DNA of 61,422 bases from Herpetosiphon giganteus (GCF_016907925.1 NZ_JAFBCZ010000035.1:1-61422), one strand, 5' to 3'; positions 44,560 to 54,031 are shown, counted from the first letter of the stretch. Numbers and translations: made by a program. Notes: generated by a model from the letters alone, not told the origin.

Positions 44560-45032
44560 TATCGGCTATGGGCTTTTGGCTATTGGTTTAGGAGTTTTGA
44601 ACCGCGAAGGCTGAGTTTTTTGCCTCAGATTGATCCACGAAGCGCACGAAGCGCACGAAGAACCGTAACCACGAAGGACGCGAAGGCTTGAGGGATTAGG
44701 GATCAGAAAGTTTTAACGCAGAGGCACAGAGGATAAGGCTATAGGCTTTTGGCTAGCGGAGAATGGATGGGTTGGCAACAGGCGATTGATATTGCACGGG
44801 ATACCGATCCCCAGCCCCTGAACCCCGACCCCTAACGCGGCAACCACGAAGGACGCGAAGATCGCGAAGGCTGAGTTTTTTGCCACGAATTGCATGAATT
44901 GCATGAATTGCATGAATGAGAATTATTTTAGCCACAGATTGGCACAGATTATTAGGATTATGTTCCAATAACCCATCGCCCAAAGCCAATAGTCAAGAGC
45001 CTTTCATCCCTCATCCTTCATAATTCATCCTT
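44560..45032. repeat. Mosaic short-repeat spacer (44480-45032)
   Basis: ggctatcggctatgggcttt, cacgaagcgcacgaagcgca, ttaacgcagaggcacagagg, and three tandem aattgcatg units at about 44886-44917. Also 'cccagcccctgaaccccgac' motifs. No gene is visible in the 553-bp gap; the promoter of the LEA-like gene must lie at its left end. Confidence 0.65.
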
Positions 45033-45069
45033 AAAAGAAAGAGGACCGAGCTACTACTAGCCCGATCCT
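45033..45069 (-). terminator. Intrinsic terminator of the HEAT-SH3 gene
   Basis: In the minus-strand transcript, aggatcgggcta pairs with tagctcggtcct (12 bp with two G-U pairs), followed by ctttctttt. It is 29 bp after the stop codon. Confidence 0.8.
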
Positions 45070-45097
45070 TATGCTCTATGTTCTATGTTCTATGTTC

Positions 45098-46063
45098 TTA
45101 GTTCGTTACAGTTGGAACAGGGCTACTTGGTGGGCTGAGCACACTTGCAGCAACCCAGCCACGGCCTGTGCCATCGGGCAACTGAATTTGATACCAATCG
45201 CCTGATTGGCCAAGCACTTGCACGCTATCGCCAGCCTTGAGCTGGGCAATCGGGTCGTTATTGGTATTTGGGGCAGGCCGCACATTGGCGGTTGGGGCAG
45301 TTACGCTAGCGGTTGCTGGAGCCACGGTTGGCGTAGCAGCAGTATCTACCGTCGGCGTTGCCTCAGCCTCATCATCTTCTGGGTCTTCGCCCTCAGCTGT
45401 ATCTTCGCTGACCGGAGTTGCAGTTGGCAAAATTGGCGTAACCGCCGTGCCCCACGCTGCATGATTTGATTGATTGAGCGCGCCACGCACGGTCGTAATG
45501 CGTTCATTGGCCCAAAATAAGGCGATAAACGCTACTGCAACTAATAACGCAATTCGAATTGGGTCGGAAAGCCGCAGGATGGTGCTACTGCGTTGCATCT
45601 CGCGTAGCGCCGCAGCAGCGCTGGCGGCGACTGGCTCGCCCCAACTGGTGCGGCTACGATCATCGCGCGCAACCCGTCGCAAGGCCAGCAAGGCCCGGCC
45701 ATCGCCAACTTTGCCCAAGGCCCGCACGGCAGCCCAACGCACATTGCTGTTAGGGTGATTCAGCGCTTGGCTCAAGGGGCGGCTGGCCCGACCATCGCCA
45801 ATTTGGCCCAAGGCTTCGGCGGCTCGATAGGCCCGCAACCACGGATATTTTGGATCAAGCGCTTCGATCAGCAAAGGAACTGCTTGCGCCCCCAAGCGAA
45901 TCAAATCGTCTTCTGCTCGTTCGTGGTTGGGATCGTTGGCGTTATCTAAGGCGACGACCAACTGGCGCAATTGCGCATCGGCAACCTGTGGCGGAGCTGC
46001 TTCGGGCCGGGCCTGCGATGGCTGCGGCTGGCGCGGCTGTGATGGTGGTACTTGATCAGTCAT
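45098..46063 (-). CDS. HEAT-repeat membrane protein with SH3 domain
   Basis: A 321-residue protein. HEAT/PBS-lyase-type repeats (~45-145: AVPLLIEALDPKYPWLRAY, ALGKVGDGRALLALRRVA) face the cytoplasm. One TM (IALLVAVAFIALFW, ~165-185), an acidic Thr/Pro-rich linker, then a bacterial SH3-like domain (~255-315: ANVRPAPNTNN, WYQIQLPDGTGRGWVAASV). SH3b domains bind peptidoglycan. The likely job is to link an internal partner to the wall. The ATG at 46063 is preferred over the frame start at 46114; the SD is weak. Confidence 0.75.
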   Translation of the reverse strand: MTDQVPPSQPRQPQPSQARPEAAPPQVADAQLRQLVVALDNANDPNHERAEDDLIRLGAQAVPLLIEALDPKYPWLRAYRAAEALGQIGDGRASRPLSQALNHPNSNVRWAAVRALGKVGDGRALLALRRVARDDRSRTSWGEPVAASAAAALREMQRSSTILRLSDPIRIALLVAVAFIALFWANERITTVRGALNQSNHAAWGTAVTPILPTATPVSEDTAEGEDPEDDEAEATPTVDTAATPTVAPATASVTAPTANVRPAPNTNNDPIAQLKAGDSVQVLGQSGDWYQIQLPDGTGRGWVAASVLSPPSSPVPTVTN

Positions 46064-46322
46064 ATCAGCGAATCTCGAATATGCATTAATTAATAAGGAT
46101 GGTGTTGCCAGCACTCAGGCCAATTGCAACCCTCGCATTGTACCAGAGAAAGCAAGTTCAAATATCCACAGCACAATCCTGACCAGCAAACCAATCACTA
46201 GCGCGGCGCTTTGCCAATTGAATCAAATGGGCTATCCAAAGCGAATATGGTACAATTGATCTATATGCAGCCCGTTGGCGCGTTCGCAAACGGCTGTTTT
46301 TTTAGGGCAAACACGAGAGTTT

Positions 46323-48086
46323 ATGCTGCTAGAATTATTTATTGCCGATTTCGCAATTATTGACCAAGTACGCTTACAATTTACCCCAGCATTTAATGTG
46401 CTGACTGGTGAAACCGGAGCCGGTAAGTCAATTATGATTGATGCCCTCGGCATGTTACGTGGCGAACGGAGCGATCCGAGTTTCGTGCGTGCTGGTAGTA
46501 ATCAAGCTCGCGTTGAAGGCATTTTCACGCTCGCCGATCGCCCAGATATTCTGCCAATTTTAGCGGAATATGGCCTTGATGGTACTGATGATGATCAGAT
46601 TATTCTGACCAGAGAAATTCACGGAGCCAGTGGCCGGAGCGTCGCTAGGATTAATGGTCGTGCCGTGAGTAGCGCTGTGCTGCGCGAAATTGGCGGACGT
46701 TTGGTCGATATTCACGGCCAAAACGATAGCCAAACCTTGTTTAACGTTCGCACCCATGCCGAAATGCTCGATCGCTATGCAGGCGTGGTTATCGATCGTG
46801 AGCAATTGAGCCAACAGGTGATCGCGGTCGAAGCAGTACGCAGCCAAATTACAACCTTGCGCAACGCCGAAGCCCGCCGCATCGATCGCATCGAAGAATT
46901 AACCTTCTTGGTCGAAGAATTGACCAACGCCAAACTGATTGCTGGCGAAGAAGCAACATTAACCAACGAGCGGAGTTTGTTGCAAAACAGTGCCAAAATT
47001 ACTGGCATGGTCGATACGATGTATCGTTTGCTGCGCACTGGCACGCCTGCGAGCGAGCGCCGAACCGCAACCCGTTCGATTGTCGATAGCCTTGATGATG
47101 TGACGAATGTCTTGAGCGAGCTGTTGCGGCTTGACCCAAGCTTGGCAGCGCTCAACGAGCAAACTCTCGAAGTGCGCTATCGGCTCGACGATGTGATCGA
47201 GGGCGTGCGAGCGTATCGCGATCGTTTGGAATTTGAGCCAGGCCGGCTGGAAATAATTGAAGATCGCTTGGCAGAGCTGCGCGATTTGGCCAAAAAATAC
47301 CGCGCCGCCGATGCTGCCGAATTGCTCGAACGCTTGACCAACGCCAGCGAAGAACTCGAAACCTTGCACTACAGCGCCGAGCATATTGCTGAATTGGTGC
47401 AACAAGAGCAACAACTTTTAGCCAGCATTGCAATTGCAGCCGCTGAACTGAGCAGCCGCCGTCGCCAAGCAGGCGATGAATTGGCCGAACGGATTGCCGC
47501 TGCCATGGCCGATTTGGCCATGCCGCATGTCAAATTCCATGTGCAACTCTCGCAACGGCCAGACCCACAGGGCGTTTTGATCAATGAGCGCCATTTGGCC
47601 TTTGACCGCACGGGGATTGATCAGATTGAGTTTTTACTCAGCCCCAACCCTGGCGAGCCGCTCAAATCATTGGCCAAAATTGCCTCTGGTGGTGAATCGG
47701 CGCGCTTGCTATTGGCCATGAAATCGATTCTTTCGGCGGTTGATAGCGTACCAACCTTGGTTTTTGATGAAGTTGATGTGGGCGTTGGCGGTCGGGCTGG
47801 CCATGTGGTCGGCGAAAAATTGTGGGGCATTAGCGATGCCCATCAAGTGTTGTGTATTACCCACTTGCCTCAAGTTGCAGCCTTTGGCGATTGTCATTTT
47901 GCAATTGCCAAACAAGTTGTCAATCAACGCACCCAAACCTTTGTGCACCCACTGAGCGAGCAAGAGCGCATCGAAGAATTAGCAGCGATGCTTGATGGAA
48001 CACCGGTGAGCGAAGCCAGCCGACGCTCTGCAAGCGCCATGCTAGAACGTGCTGCCAACTACAAACTGGCAACCAGCAATTCATAA
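46323..48086 (+). CDS. recN: DNA repair protein RecN
   Basis: A 587-residue SMC-like ATPase for double-strand break repair. Walker A LTGETGAGKSIMIDAL near residue 30, Q-loop HGQND, coiled-coil arms (~150-380), signature KIASGGESARLLLAMK, Walker B PTLVFDEVDVGVGGRAG, and H-loop CITHLPQVAAFGD. The ATG at 46323 is taken over the longer frame from 46275; it begins MLLELFIADFAIID, the standard RecN start. Confidence 0.95.
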   Translation: MLLELFIADFAIIDQVRLQFTPAFNVLTGETGAGKSIMIDALGMLRGERSDPSFVRAGSNQARVEGIFTLADRPDILPILAEYGLDGTDDDQIILTREIHGASGRSVARINGRAVSSAVLREIGGRLVDIHGQNDSQTLFNVRTHAEMLDRYAGVVIDREQLSQQVIAVEAVRSQITTLRNAEARRIDRIEELTFLVEELTNAKLIAGEEATLTNERSLLQNSAKITGMVDTMYRLLRTGTPASERRTATRSIVDSLDDVTNVLSELLRLDPSLAALNEQTLEVRYRLDDVIEGVRAYRDRLEFEPGRLEIIEDRLAELRDLAKKYRAADAAELLERLTNASEELETLHYSAEHIAELVQQEQQLLASIAIAAAELSSRRRQAGDELAERIAAAMADLAMPHVKFHVQLSQRPDPQGVLINERHLAFDRTGIDQIEFLLSPNPGEPLKSLAKIASGGESARLLLAMKSILSAVDSVPTLVFDEVDVGVGGRAGHVVGEKLWGISDAHQVLCITHLPQVAAFGDCHFAIAKQVVNQRTQTFVHPLSEQERIEELAAMLDGTPVSEASRRSASAMLERAANYKLATSNS

Positions 48087-48120
48087 TTCAACAATATCCA
48101 TGCCTTTGAAGGAGTCTGCC

Positions 48121-51100
48121 TTGGATTCACGCGAGACAACGATCAGCCTGTGGTCGCGGCGGGTGATGGAAGCCTGCTGGCTACTGGCTTTAGCAATGAT
48201 CCCGATCTATTTTAGTTTGCTTAGTGACCGCCACTTTGAGCCAGATAAAGCGGTGGCCTTGCGTTCCATCGTGATGATCCTTGGCGGTGCGTGGATTATC
48301 AATTGGCTTGAGCGCGGCCAAGTGTTTCGTTTGTGGCCACGCTGGCGTGATTGGTGGCGCTCGCCGCTGGTTGCTCCGGCAATTGTCTATGTTGGGGTCT
48401 TTTTCTTTACGACACTCACCTCGGTCTTGGTCTTTACCAGCTTTTTTGGTGGCTATAATCGGCTTCAGGGCTTCTACACCAACTTCTCGTATGTGGTGGT
48501 GTTTGGAGCGATGTTGGCCCATGTACGCCGCCGCGAGCAACTTGAGCGCATTATTACGGTGATTGTGGCCACAACCTTGCCTACTTTAGGCTATGGTTGG
48601 GTCCAATTTCAACGCAGCGATCCCTTGCCATGGGCTGGTGATACCGCAGCGCGGGTTGCCTCAAGCATGGGCAACTCGATCTTTGTGGCTGCCTATTTGA
48701 TTCTGACGCTACCATTTATGCTCTATCGCTTGATTACGAGCTTGATGGCCACCAAACGCACTGAGACCGAAGGCGCAAGCTCGGTTGGCTTAGATGCAGC
48801 ATGGTTTGTTACCTTGGGCTTGCTGCCGCTTGGTCAATTAAGCTTGTTGTATGCCACGCTCAAGCTCGGAGCCTTGATTCAAGCACCATTGCTTGGCATT
48901 GGCCATTGGTGGATCTTTCCGCTGGCGGTCATTGTTACCAGCAGCACGTTGCCCTTGATTTCGTGGGTAACCAGCACCCGCAACCGCAATGATTGGCGCT
49001 TGTATGTGCCTGGCGGCTTGATTTTGTTCTACATGCTGGCGCTGGTTATCGGCGGCTATTTAACTGCCGATCAGTGCCAAGGCCAGATTAGCAAAACCTG
49101 CTACAACCTCGATATGGCTTCAGCAGATCGCGCCAGCAACTTCCGCACCTGGTTCTTGTTGGCGATGGCGGCCTATTTTGGCTTTTATGGCTTGGTTGTG
49201 GCCTTGCCACGCCGAATTGCCGCCGCACCCCATGCCTTGGTGCAATGGCTCAGCGCTGCGGTGTATGCTGGCCTCAGCATCTTCACCGTCGTCATTATCT
49301 TCTTTACCCAAAGCCGTGGGCCACAAATTGGCATGTTTGTCAGCATCTTTGTGTTCTTTACGCTGTTTTTGTTGCAAGGGCTACGCAGCACCAGCTTCAA
49401 ACGGCTTTTTGGCGCAGCGCTCAGCGCTTGGGTCGTGCTTTCATTGGCAAGCGCTGCCTTCTTGGTAGTGCTCAATACCGATTCGAGCAGTTTTAGTGGC
49501 TTGCGCCAAAGCAACCGCTATATCAACCGCTTGGGCAACTTGCTGGAAACCGATGGCGGCACTGGTTTGGTGCGGGTGCTAATTTGGCGCGGCGATGAGC
49601 ATACCAAAGGTGCAGTTGGTTTGGCCTTGAGCAACCCGCTGCGCACCGTCATTGGCTGGGGTCCCGAATCGATGTTTGTGGCCTACAATCCCTTCTACCC
49701 GCCGCGCTTGGCCAATTATGAATCGCGTGGCGCGTCGCCCGACCGTTCGCACCAAGCCTTGCTTGACGAATTGGTGACCAAAGGCGCAATTGGGTTGTTC
49801 AGCCATTTGTTCTTGTTTGGTTCATTCTTGATTCTCATGCTGCGCTTGCTGCGCATTCCACGCTTGGTCAATCTTGGCATTACAACCGTGTTTATGCTAG
49901 GGATTGGACTATTCTTCGCCGTCTTTTTGAAGAGCCTAGAATTAGGGTTGATTGCTGGCGGTGTCGGCTTGTTGGTAGTTGGCCTCGCCATATGGCTGGG
50001 CTATGCCAAGCCCTTGGATGAACCAATTAGCTTTGGCTGGCAATTATTGATTATCACCGCGCTTTCGGCAGTGGCAGCCAATTTTGTCGAAACCCTGTTT
50101 GGGATTCCGATTGTTTCATCATTGTTGTATACCTGGGTGATTATGGCAGTTGGTGTGGTTGCTGGTGCGCAAGCAGGAGCCTTCCAGCTTGGCAGCAAGC
50201 CTGCGGTTGTGGCTGCCACCCCAGCGATCGAAGAAGTGGCTGAAGCAGCGCCGGCCAAAGCTGGCACCAAACGCCAAGCAGCCCAAAATGCTCGCCGCAC
50301 AAGTGGCAATCGTAGCCGCACCAGCAGCGGCGTAACGGGTGCAGCTCCAGCCCGCATTTTGTATGCAGTGGTTGTGCCGATTGTCTTGCTGTTGGTTTGG
50401 TTCCTCAACCTCGATAACATTTTTGCCGATATGCGCTATTTGCAGGGCAAACAATTTATCGACCAAGGTCAAGGCCTCGATCAACATCTCTTAGGCTTTG
50501 CAGCGATTCAAGATGCGGTTGAGCATGCACCAAACGAAGATCTCTATTTCTTGATGTATGGACGGGCCTTGATGACCTTGGCCACCGATTTGAGCATCGA
50601 GCAAAACAAGTTGGTGAGCGAAAATCAAAATCAGGCTATTGCCCAAGTGCTGAATAGCCGCCCGCTGCCCAATGCAGAGCTGGACGATTTGCCCAAAACT
50701 GAATATAGCATTGCTGGCATGCAAACTACTGCCCGCGATTTCCTCACCAAATTTGGGCCGTTGCAAGTGTTGGATTATGCTCGCTTGGCCTTGGAAGAGG
50801 CGCAACGGCTCAATCCACAAAACAAAGATCACCCAGCCAACTTAGGCCGTTTGCATTCATCGTGGTTCCGCAACACCGAGCAAAGCGACCCAGAAGGCGC
50901 GCGCAAGCATCTCGATGCGGCAATCGAAGCCTACAAACAGGCCCATACCATCGCGCCGCAGGATGTGGAATTGACAGGCCAATGGGCAATGCTCTATCTG
51001 TATCGCCAAGAATACGATACAGCGATTGCCGAATTGAGCAAGGCAACGACGCTTGATCCGCTGTGGGCGATCAATTTCATTCGCTTGGGCGAGGCCTATC

Positions 51101-51513
51101 GGCGCAAGGGCGATTTGCAAAATGCCGCGCAAGCCTTTGCCAACGCCTTGGCCCTTGATCCACGGGCACTCAACAACAGCGGCTTGGTTGACGTGGCCGA
51201 ATTGCCTGCTGAACGCAGCGAACGGATTCAAGCAACCTTTGCCTCGATGCAAAGCGATCCAGCGGCGTTCGATAGCTTCTTAACGGGCTTCGAGCGGGCA
51301 ATCGCCAGCAAACCAGGCGATATGTCGTATCGCCAGATCTATACCCAAGTCTTGAGCGATAGCAAGCGCTATGATGCTGGCTTGGCCCAAGTTGAATTGG
51401 CTTTGGCTGAGATGGATAAAATGGGGGCGCAAGACCCTACGTTCAACACCACCTATGCTGATACCAGAACCGGCTTTGAGCAATTGCTCAGCTTTTTTCA
51501 AAGCCAACAATAA
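48121..51513 (+). CDS. O-antigen-ligase-like membrane protein with TPR tail
   Basis: A 1130-residue protein. About a dozen membrane segments (~20-690) include a Wzy/WaaL-type region with SRGASPDRSHQALLDELV in the extracytoplasmic loop. An Ala/Arg-rich cytoplasmic linker follows, then another TM (~770) and tetratricopeptide repeats (~880-1110, e.g. GEAYRRKGDLQNAAQAFANALAL). Probably polymerises or ligates a lipid-linked glycan. The TTG at 48121 has AAGGAG six bases upstream; upstream ATG 48100 has no SD. It begins 35 bp after recN. Confidence 0.82.
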   Translation: MDSRETTISLWSRRVMEACWLLALAMIPIYFSLLSDRHFEPDKAVALRSIVMILGGAWIINWLERGQVFRLWPRWRDWWRSPLVAPAIVYVGVFFFTTLTSVLVFTSFFGGYNRLQGFYTNFSYVVVFGAMLAHVRRREQLERIITVIVATTLPTLGYGWVQFQRSDPLPWAGDTAARVASSMGNSIFVAAYLILTLPFMLYRLITSLMATKRTETEGASSVGLDAAWFVTLGLLPLGQLSLLYATLKLGALIQAPLLGIGHWWIFPLAVIVTSSTLPLISWVTSTRNRNDWRLYVPGGLILFYMLALVIGGYLTADQCQGQISKTCYNLDMASADRASNFRTWFLLAMAAYFGFYGLVVALPRRIAAAPHALVQWLSAAVYAGLSIFTVVIIFFTQSRGPQIGMFVSIFVFFTLFLLQGLRSTSFKRLFGAALSAWVVLSLASAAFLVVLNTDSSSFSGLRQSNRYINRLGNLLETDGGTGLVRVLIWRGDEHTKGAVGLALSNPLRTVIGWGPESMFVAYNPFYPPRLANYESRGASPDRSHQALLDELVTKGAIGLFSHLFLFGSFLILMLRLLRIPRLVNLGITTVFMLGIGLFFAVFLKSLELGLIAGGVGLLVVGLAIWLGYAKPLDEPISFGWQLLIITALSAVAANFVETLFGIPIVSSLLYTWVIMAVGVVAGAQAGAFQLGSKPAVVAATPAIEEVAEAAPAKAGTKRQAAQNARRTSGNRSRTSSGVTGAAPARILYAVVVPIVLLLVWFLNLDNIFADMRYLQGKQFIDQGQGLDQHLLGFAAIQDAVEHAPNEDLYFLMYGRALMTLATDLSIEQNKLVSENQNQAIAQVLNSRPLPNAELDDLPKTEYSIAGMQTTARDFLTKFGPLQVLDYARLALEEAQRLNPQNKDHPANLGRLHSSWFRNTEQSDPEGARKHLDAAIEAYKQAHTIAPQDVELTGQWAMLYLYRQEYDTAIAELSKATTLDPLWAINFIRLGEAYRRKGDLQNAAQAFANALALDPRALNNSGLVDVAELPAERSERIQATFASMQSDPAAFDSFLTGFERAIASKPGDMSYRQIYTQVLSDSKRYDAGLAQVELALAEMDKMGAQDPTFNTTYADTRTGFEQLLSFFQSQQ

Positions 51514-51526
51514 CTGAGTCCAATCA

Positions 51527-51562
51527 ATTCCAACCCCTCTCCTGCATTGCGTGGGAGAGGGG
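51527..51562. repeat. Fragment of the palindromic repeat
   Basis: ccaacccctctcctgcattg followed by cgtgggagagggg, one hairpin of the repeat family, 14 bp after the O-antigen-ligase-like gene. It may function as its terminator. Confidence 0.6.
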
Positions 51563-51615
51563 AAGCGTTATTTTCGCATGGCTCAACAATATTAACTTTC
51601 ACCAAGAGAAGCTAT

Positions 51616-52638
51616 ATGAGTGTTTCGCTGGCCCAAATCTTCCTCATTTTTCTTTCGGCGCTCACCATGTCGATTGTAAGTACACCGCTGGTTCGGCGCT
51701 TGGCAATTGCCGTTGGCATTATCGACCAACCCAATGCGCGCAAAGTCCATACTAATCCAGTGCCCTTGCTTGGCGGCTTGGCAATTTATGCTGGGGTAAT
51801 GGTTACTCTGCTGATTTGGGATGAACAATTTATTCTGCGCGAGTTGGCGGCCATTTTGGGCGGCGCGACGATTGTGGTTACCTGTGGCATGCTCGATGAT
51901 AAATGGGGTTTATCAGCCTCATTAAAATTACTGGGCCAGATTATTGCCTGTTTTGTGCTGATCTTTGCTGGCATTCAGGTGCAATTATTCGCCTCGCCAG
52001 TGCTGAATGCTATCATCACAATTGCATGGGTGGCGGGCATCTCGAATGCAATTAATTTTCTCGACAATATGGATGGCTTATCAGCAGGTTTGACTGCGGT
52101 AGCATCGGCCTTCTTTTTGCAACTTGCGGTCTTGAATGGCCAAGTGTTGGTAGCAGCGCTCTCGGCAGCAACGATGGGCGCGTGCATGGGCTTTTTGCGC
52201 CACAACTTCGTGCCCACCAAAATCTTTATGGGCGACACTGGCAGCCTGTTTTTGGGCTTTATTTTGGCAGTGCTGGGCATCAAGTTGCGCTTTCCCAGCA
52301 ACAGCATCATCGTCACTTGGATGATTCCAATTGTGGTGTTGGGCGTGCCAATTTTTGATACCTCGATGGTGATTGTGGCACGTTTGCGCCGGCGGGTAAA
52401 CCCATTCAACACGCCAGGCAAAGACCATATTTCACATCGGTTGGTAGCGCTGGGAGCTTCCCGCCGCGAAGCTGTGTTGATTTGCTATATGCTTGGCGTT
52501 GGCTGTGGCATTACCGCGACGATGTTGAGCAAAGCCGATGTGCAGGAAGCCTATGCTCTTGCAGGCTTGTTGATTACAATTGCAGTTGTTGGGATTTGGT
52601 TTTTCGAACGCTATGCGCGCTATACGCCACCCAAATAA
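51616..52638 (+). CDS. WecA/TagO-type undecaprenyl-phosphate sugar-1-phosphate transferase
   Basis: A 340-residue membrane enzyme of the MraY/WecA family that starts glycan assembly on undecaprenyl phosphate. About ten TMs. Conserved Asp-rich motifs MLDDKWG, NFLDNMDGLSAG and GDTGSLFLG, and the histidine loop GKDHISHRLV. A weak SD (AGAGAAG) precedes ATG 51616. It fits with the upstream O-antigen-ligase-like gene and the two glycosyltransferases in the window as a glycan pathway. Confidence 0.92.
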   Translation: MSVSLAQIFLIFLSALTMSIVSTPLVRRLAIAVGIIDQPNARKVHTNPVPLLGGLAIYAGVMVTLLIWDEQFILRELAAILGGATIVVTCGMLDDKWGLSASLKLLGQIIACFVLIFAGIQVQLFASPVLNAIITIAWVAGISNAINFLDNMDGLSAGLTAVASAFFLQLAVLNGQVLVAALSAATMGACMGFLRHNFVPTKIFMGDTGSLFLGFILAVLGIKLRFPSNSIIVTWMIPIVVLGVPIFDTSMVIVARLRRRVNPFNTPGKDHISHRLVALGASRREAVLICYMLGVGCGITATMLSKADVQEAYALAGLLITIAVVGIWFFERYARYTPPK

Positions 52639-52649
52639 GCGCGCACAAC

Positions 52650-52694
52650 AAAGCCCATGGTTTCTGCTCCCGCAGCCGTAACCATGGGCTTTTT
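52650..52694. terminator. Bidirectional terminator
   Basis: The stem aaagcccatggtt/aaccatgggcttt (13 bp) has T on the plus side and a preceding A-run. It separates the WecA-like gene from the convergent zinc-ribbon gene. Confidence 0.9.
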
Positions 52695-52697
52695 GGT

Positions 52698-52901
52698 TTA
52701 AGCAGCGACCTTTTGTGATTCCCAAGGCAAATCGAGAGCTAGGCGTGAGGCAGTCACCAAGGCAGGCTTGAGCAAAAGCTTGGGACCATAGGCCATCCAA
52801 ACACTTTCGTCGGTAACACAGCGATACGATCCATCATCAACGAGTTCCAATCGAGCACCGCAATCGGGGCAGCGGCGTTCTTCGAGCGAACGATTTTCCA
52901 T
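52698..52901 (-). CDS. Small zinc-ribbon protein (67 aa)
   Basis: Starts MENRSLEERRCPDCGARLEL; CPDC plus a single later Cys (YRCVTDESVWMAYGP) suggests a degenerate zinc ribbon or one completed by another ligand. The ATG at 52901 has AAGGAGG at spacing six. No known family recognised. Confidence 0.68.
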   Translation of the reverse strand: MENRSLEERRCPDCGARLELVDDGSYRCVTDESVWMAYGPKLLLKPALVTASRLALDLPWESQKVAA

Positions 52902-53104
52902 GACGGGCCTCCTTGTGTGGGTGGTGTGTCCGGAGTTGGCGGAATTAAAAAATCCCACCCCCCGGATAGAGGAGTAGGCGATCATTGCCCTGTCGTATGG
53001 CCACGCTGCCATGTGTTAAGCTGTAGTATACATGGATTTAGTAAATTGACAATCGGGCTAGCGCAGTAGTTCTATGGCCAGCCTAGTTGATGGAGGGTTT
53101 TGTA

Positions 53105-53902
53105 ATGTATTGTCTCCAGTGTCGCCAGCGGTTGGAGCCACGTTTGCGCGGCGGACGCGAACGCTTGAGTTGCCCTGATTGTGGCTGGGTCTGGTTTAAT
53201 AGTGCGCCAGCTGGGGTTGCTGCCGTCATCCAAAACGAGCTTGGTGAGGTCTTGCTAGTGCGGCGGGCTGGTTCGTTTCGGCCTGGCTTGTGGTGTTTGC
53301 CCTGTGGATACCTTGAGCACGATGAGGAAATGCGCCAAGGCCTCGCCCACGAAGTGCTCGAAGAAACGGGCTTGCATGCAGAAATTGGCGAGGTTATCGC
53401 CGTGCATTCGAATCTTGATCGCGAGCCGCCGTATCCGCTTGGGGTTTGGTTGCAGGCCACGGTCAGCGGAGGCAAGTTGCAGGCTGGCGGCGATGCAGAT
53501 TTGGCCCAATTTTTTGCCCTTGATCAACTACCGCCGCTAGCCTTTGATCACGATGCGTTGGTGTTAGCTCAATTGCAGCAGCCACGTGATGCCAGCATCG
53601 CAACGTTAACCACAGAGATGAATGAGTTTGTTCGCGCGAAGGGTTGGTACGAGGCGAATTCAAAACGCCCGCAAACGCCACGCAACTTGGCCATTTCGCT
53701 GACCCTCGAAGCCGCCGAAGTGCTCGAACACCTGCAATGGCGCGACGAAATTGTTGATCAAGCTGAATGGCAGGGCGAGTTAGCCGATGTCTTGCTCTAT
53801 TTGCTGCAATTGGCCGATACCACCAACGTCAATTTGGTCGAAGCAGTGCGCGCCAAATTGCGCAAAAATGCCAATCGGGTGTGGGATCAACCAGCTCAGT
53901 AA
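53105..53902 (+). CDS. Zinc ribbon-Nudix-MazG fusion protein
   Basis: A 265-residue three-part protein. A zinc ribbon (CLQC...CPDC, 1-30) is followed by a Nudix domain (~38-150) with GYLEHDEEMRQGLAHEVLEE, in which the Arg of the usual REUXEEXGU is His. A MazG-like all-alpha pyrophosphohydrolase domain (~170-260) has EAAEVLEHLQW and ELADVLLYLLQLAD with the EXXE/EXXD metal residues intact. It probably hydrolyses nucleoside di/triphosphate derivatives in two ways, or one domain is structural. GGAGG is eight bases before ATG 53105. Fusion of the two NTP-hydrolase folds in one chain is unusual. Confidence 0.85.
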   Translation: MYCLQCRQRLEPRLRGGRERLSCPDCGWVWFNSAPAGVAAVIQNELGEVLLVRRAGSFRPGLWCLPCGYLEHDEEMRQGLAHEVLEETGLHAEIGEVIAVHSNLDREPPYPLGVWLQATVSGGKLQAGGDADLAQFFALDQLPPLAFDHDALVLAQLQQPRDASIATLTTEMNEFVRAKGWYEANSKRPQTPRNLAISLTLEAAEVLEHLQWRDEIVDQAEWQGELADVLLYLLQLADTTNVNLVEAVRAKLRKNANRVWDQPAQ

Positions 53903-53943
53903 GTGGCAAAAATGAGAGAATTAAAACTATTTAATGTCGTTGA

Positions 53944-53973
53944 TTGACAGCAAGCAGCAATATCCGCTATAGT
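53944..53973 (+). promoter_or_regulatory. Promoter of the 60-residue membrane protein gene
   Basis: TTGACA (53944-53949) and TATAGT (53968-53973) are 18 bp apart. The transcript would start at about 53980, inside the following inverted repeat. Confidence 0.75.
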
Positions 53974-53977
53974 TAAA

Positions 53978-54013
53978 CCAGAACTTGTGTTCTATCACAA
54001 ATACAAGTTCTGG
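53978..54013. promoter_or_regulatory. 11-bp perfect inverted repeat at the transcript start
   Basis: CCAGAACTTGT at 53978-53988 and ACAAGTTCTGG at 54003-54013, spacer 14. It begins within a few bases of the predicted start site and ends before the SD AGGAGG. It could be an operator for a dimeric repressor or a 5' UTR hairpin. Confidence 0.6.
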
Positions 54014-54031
54014 ATGAAGGAGGTATTGCGC

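Noticed and set aside
44886-44917. Replication origin (iterons)
   Set aside because: Only three short units, inside a repeat mosaic, without DnaA boxes or replication genes.
51547-51615. Longer N-terminus for the WecA-like protein
   Set aside because: Those codons lie in a palindromic repeat fragment; ATG 51616 starts the first membrane helix properly.
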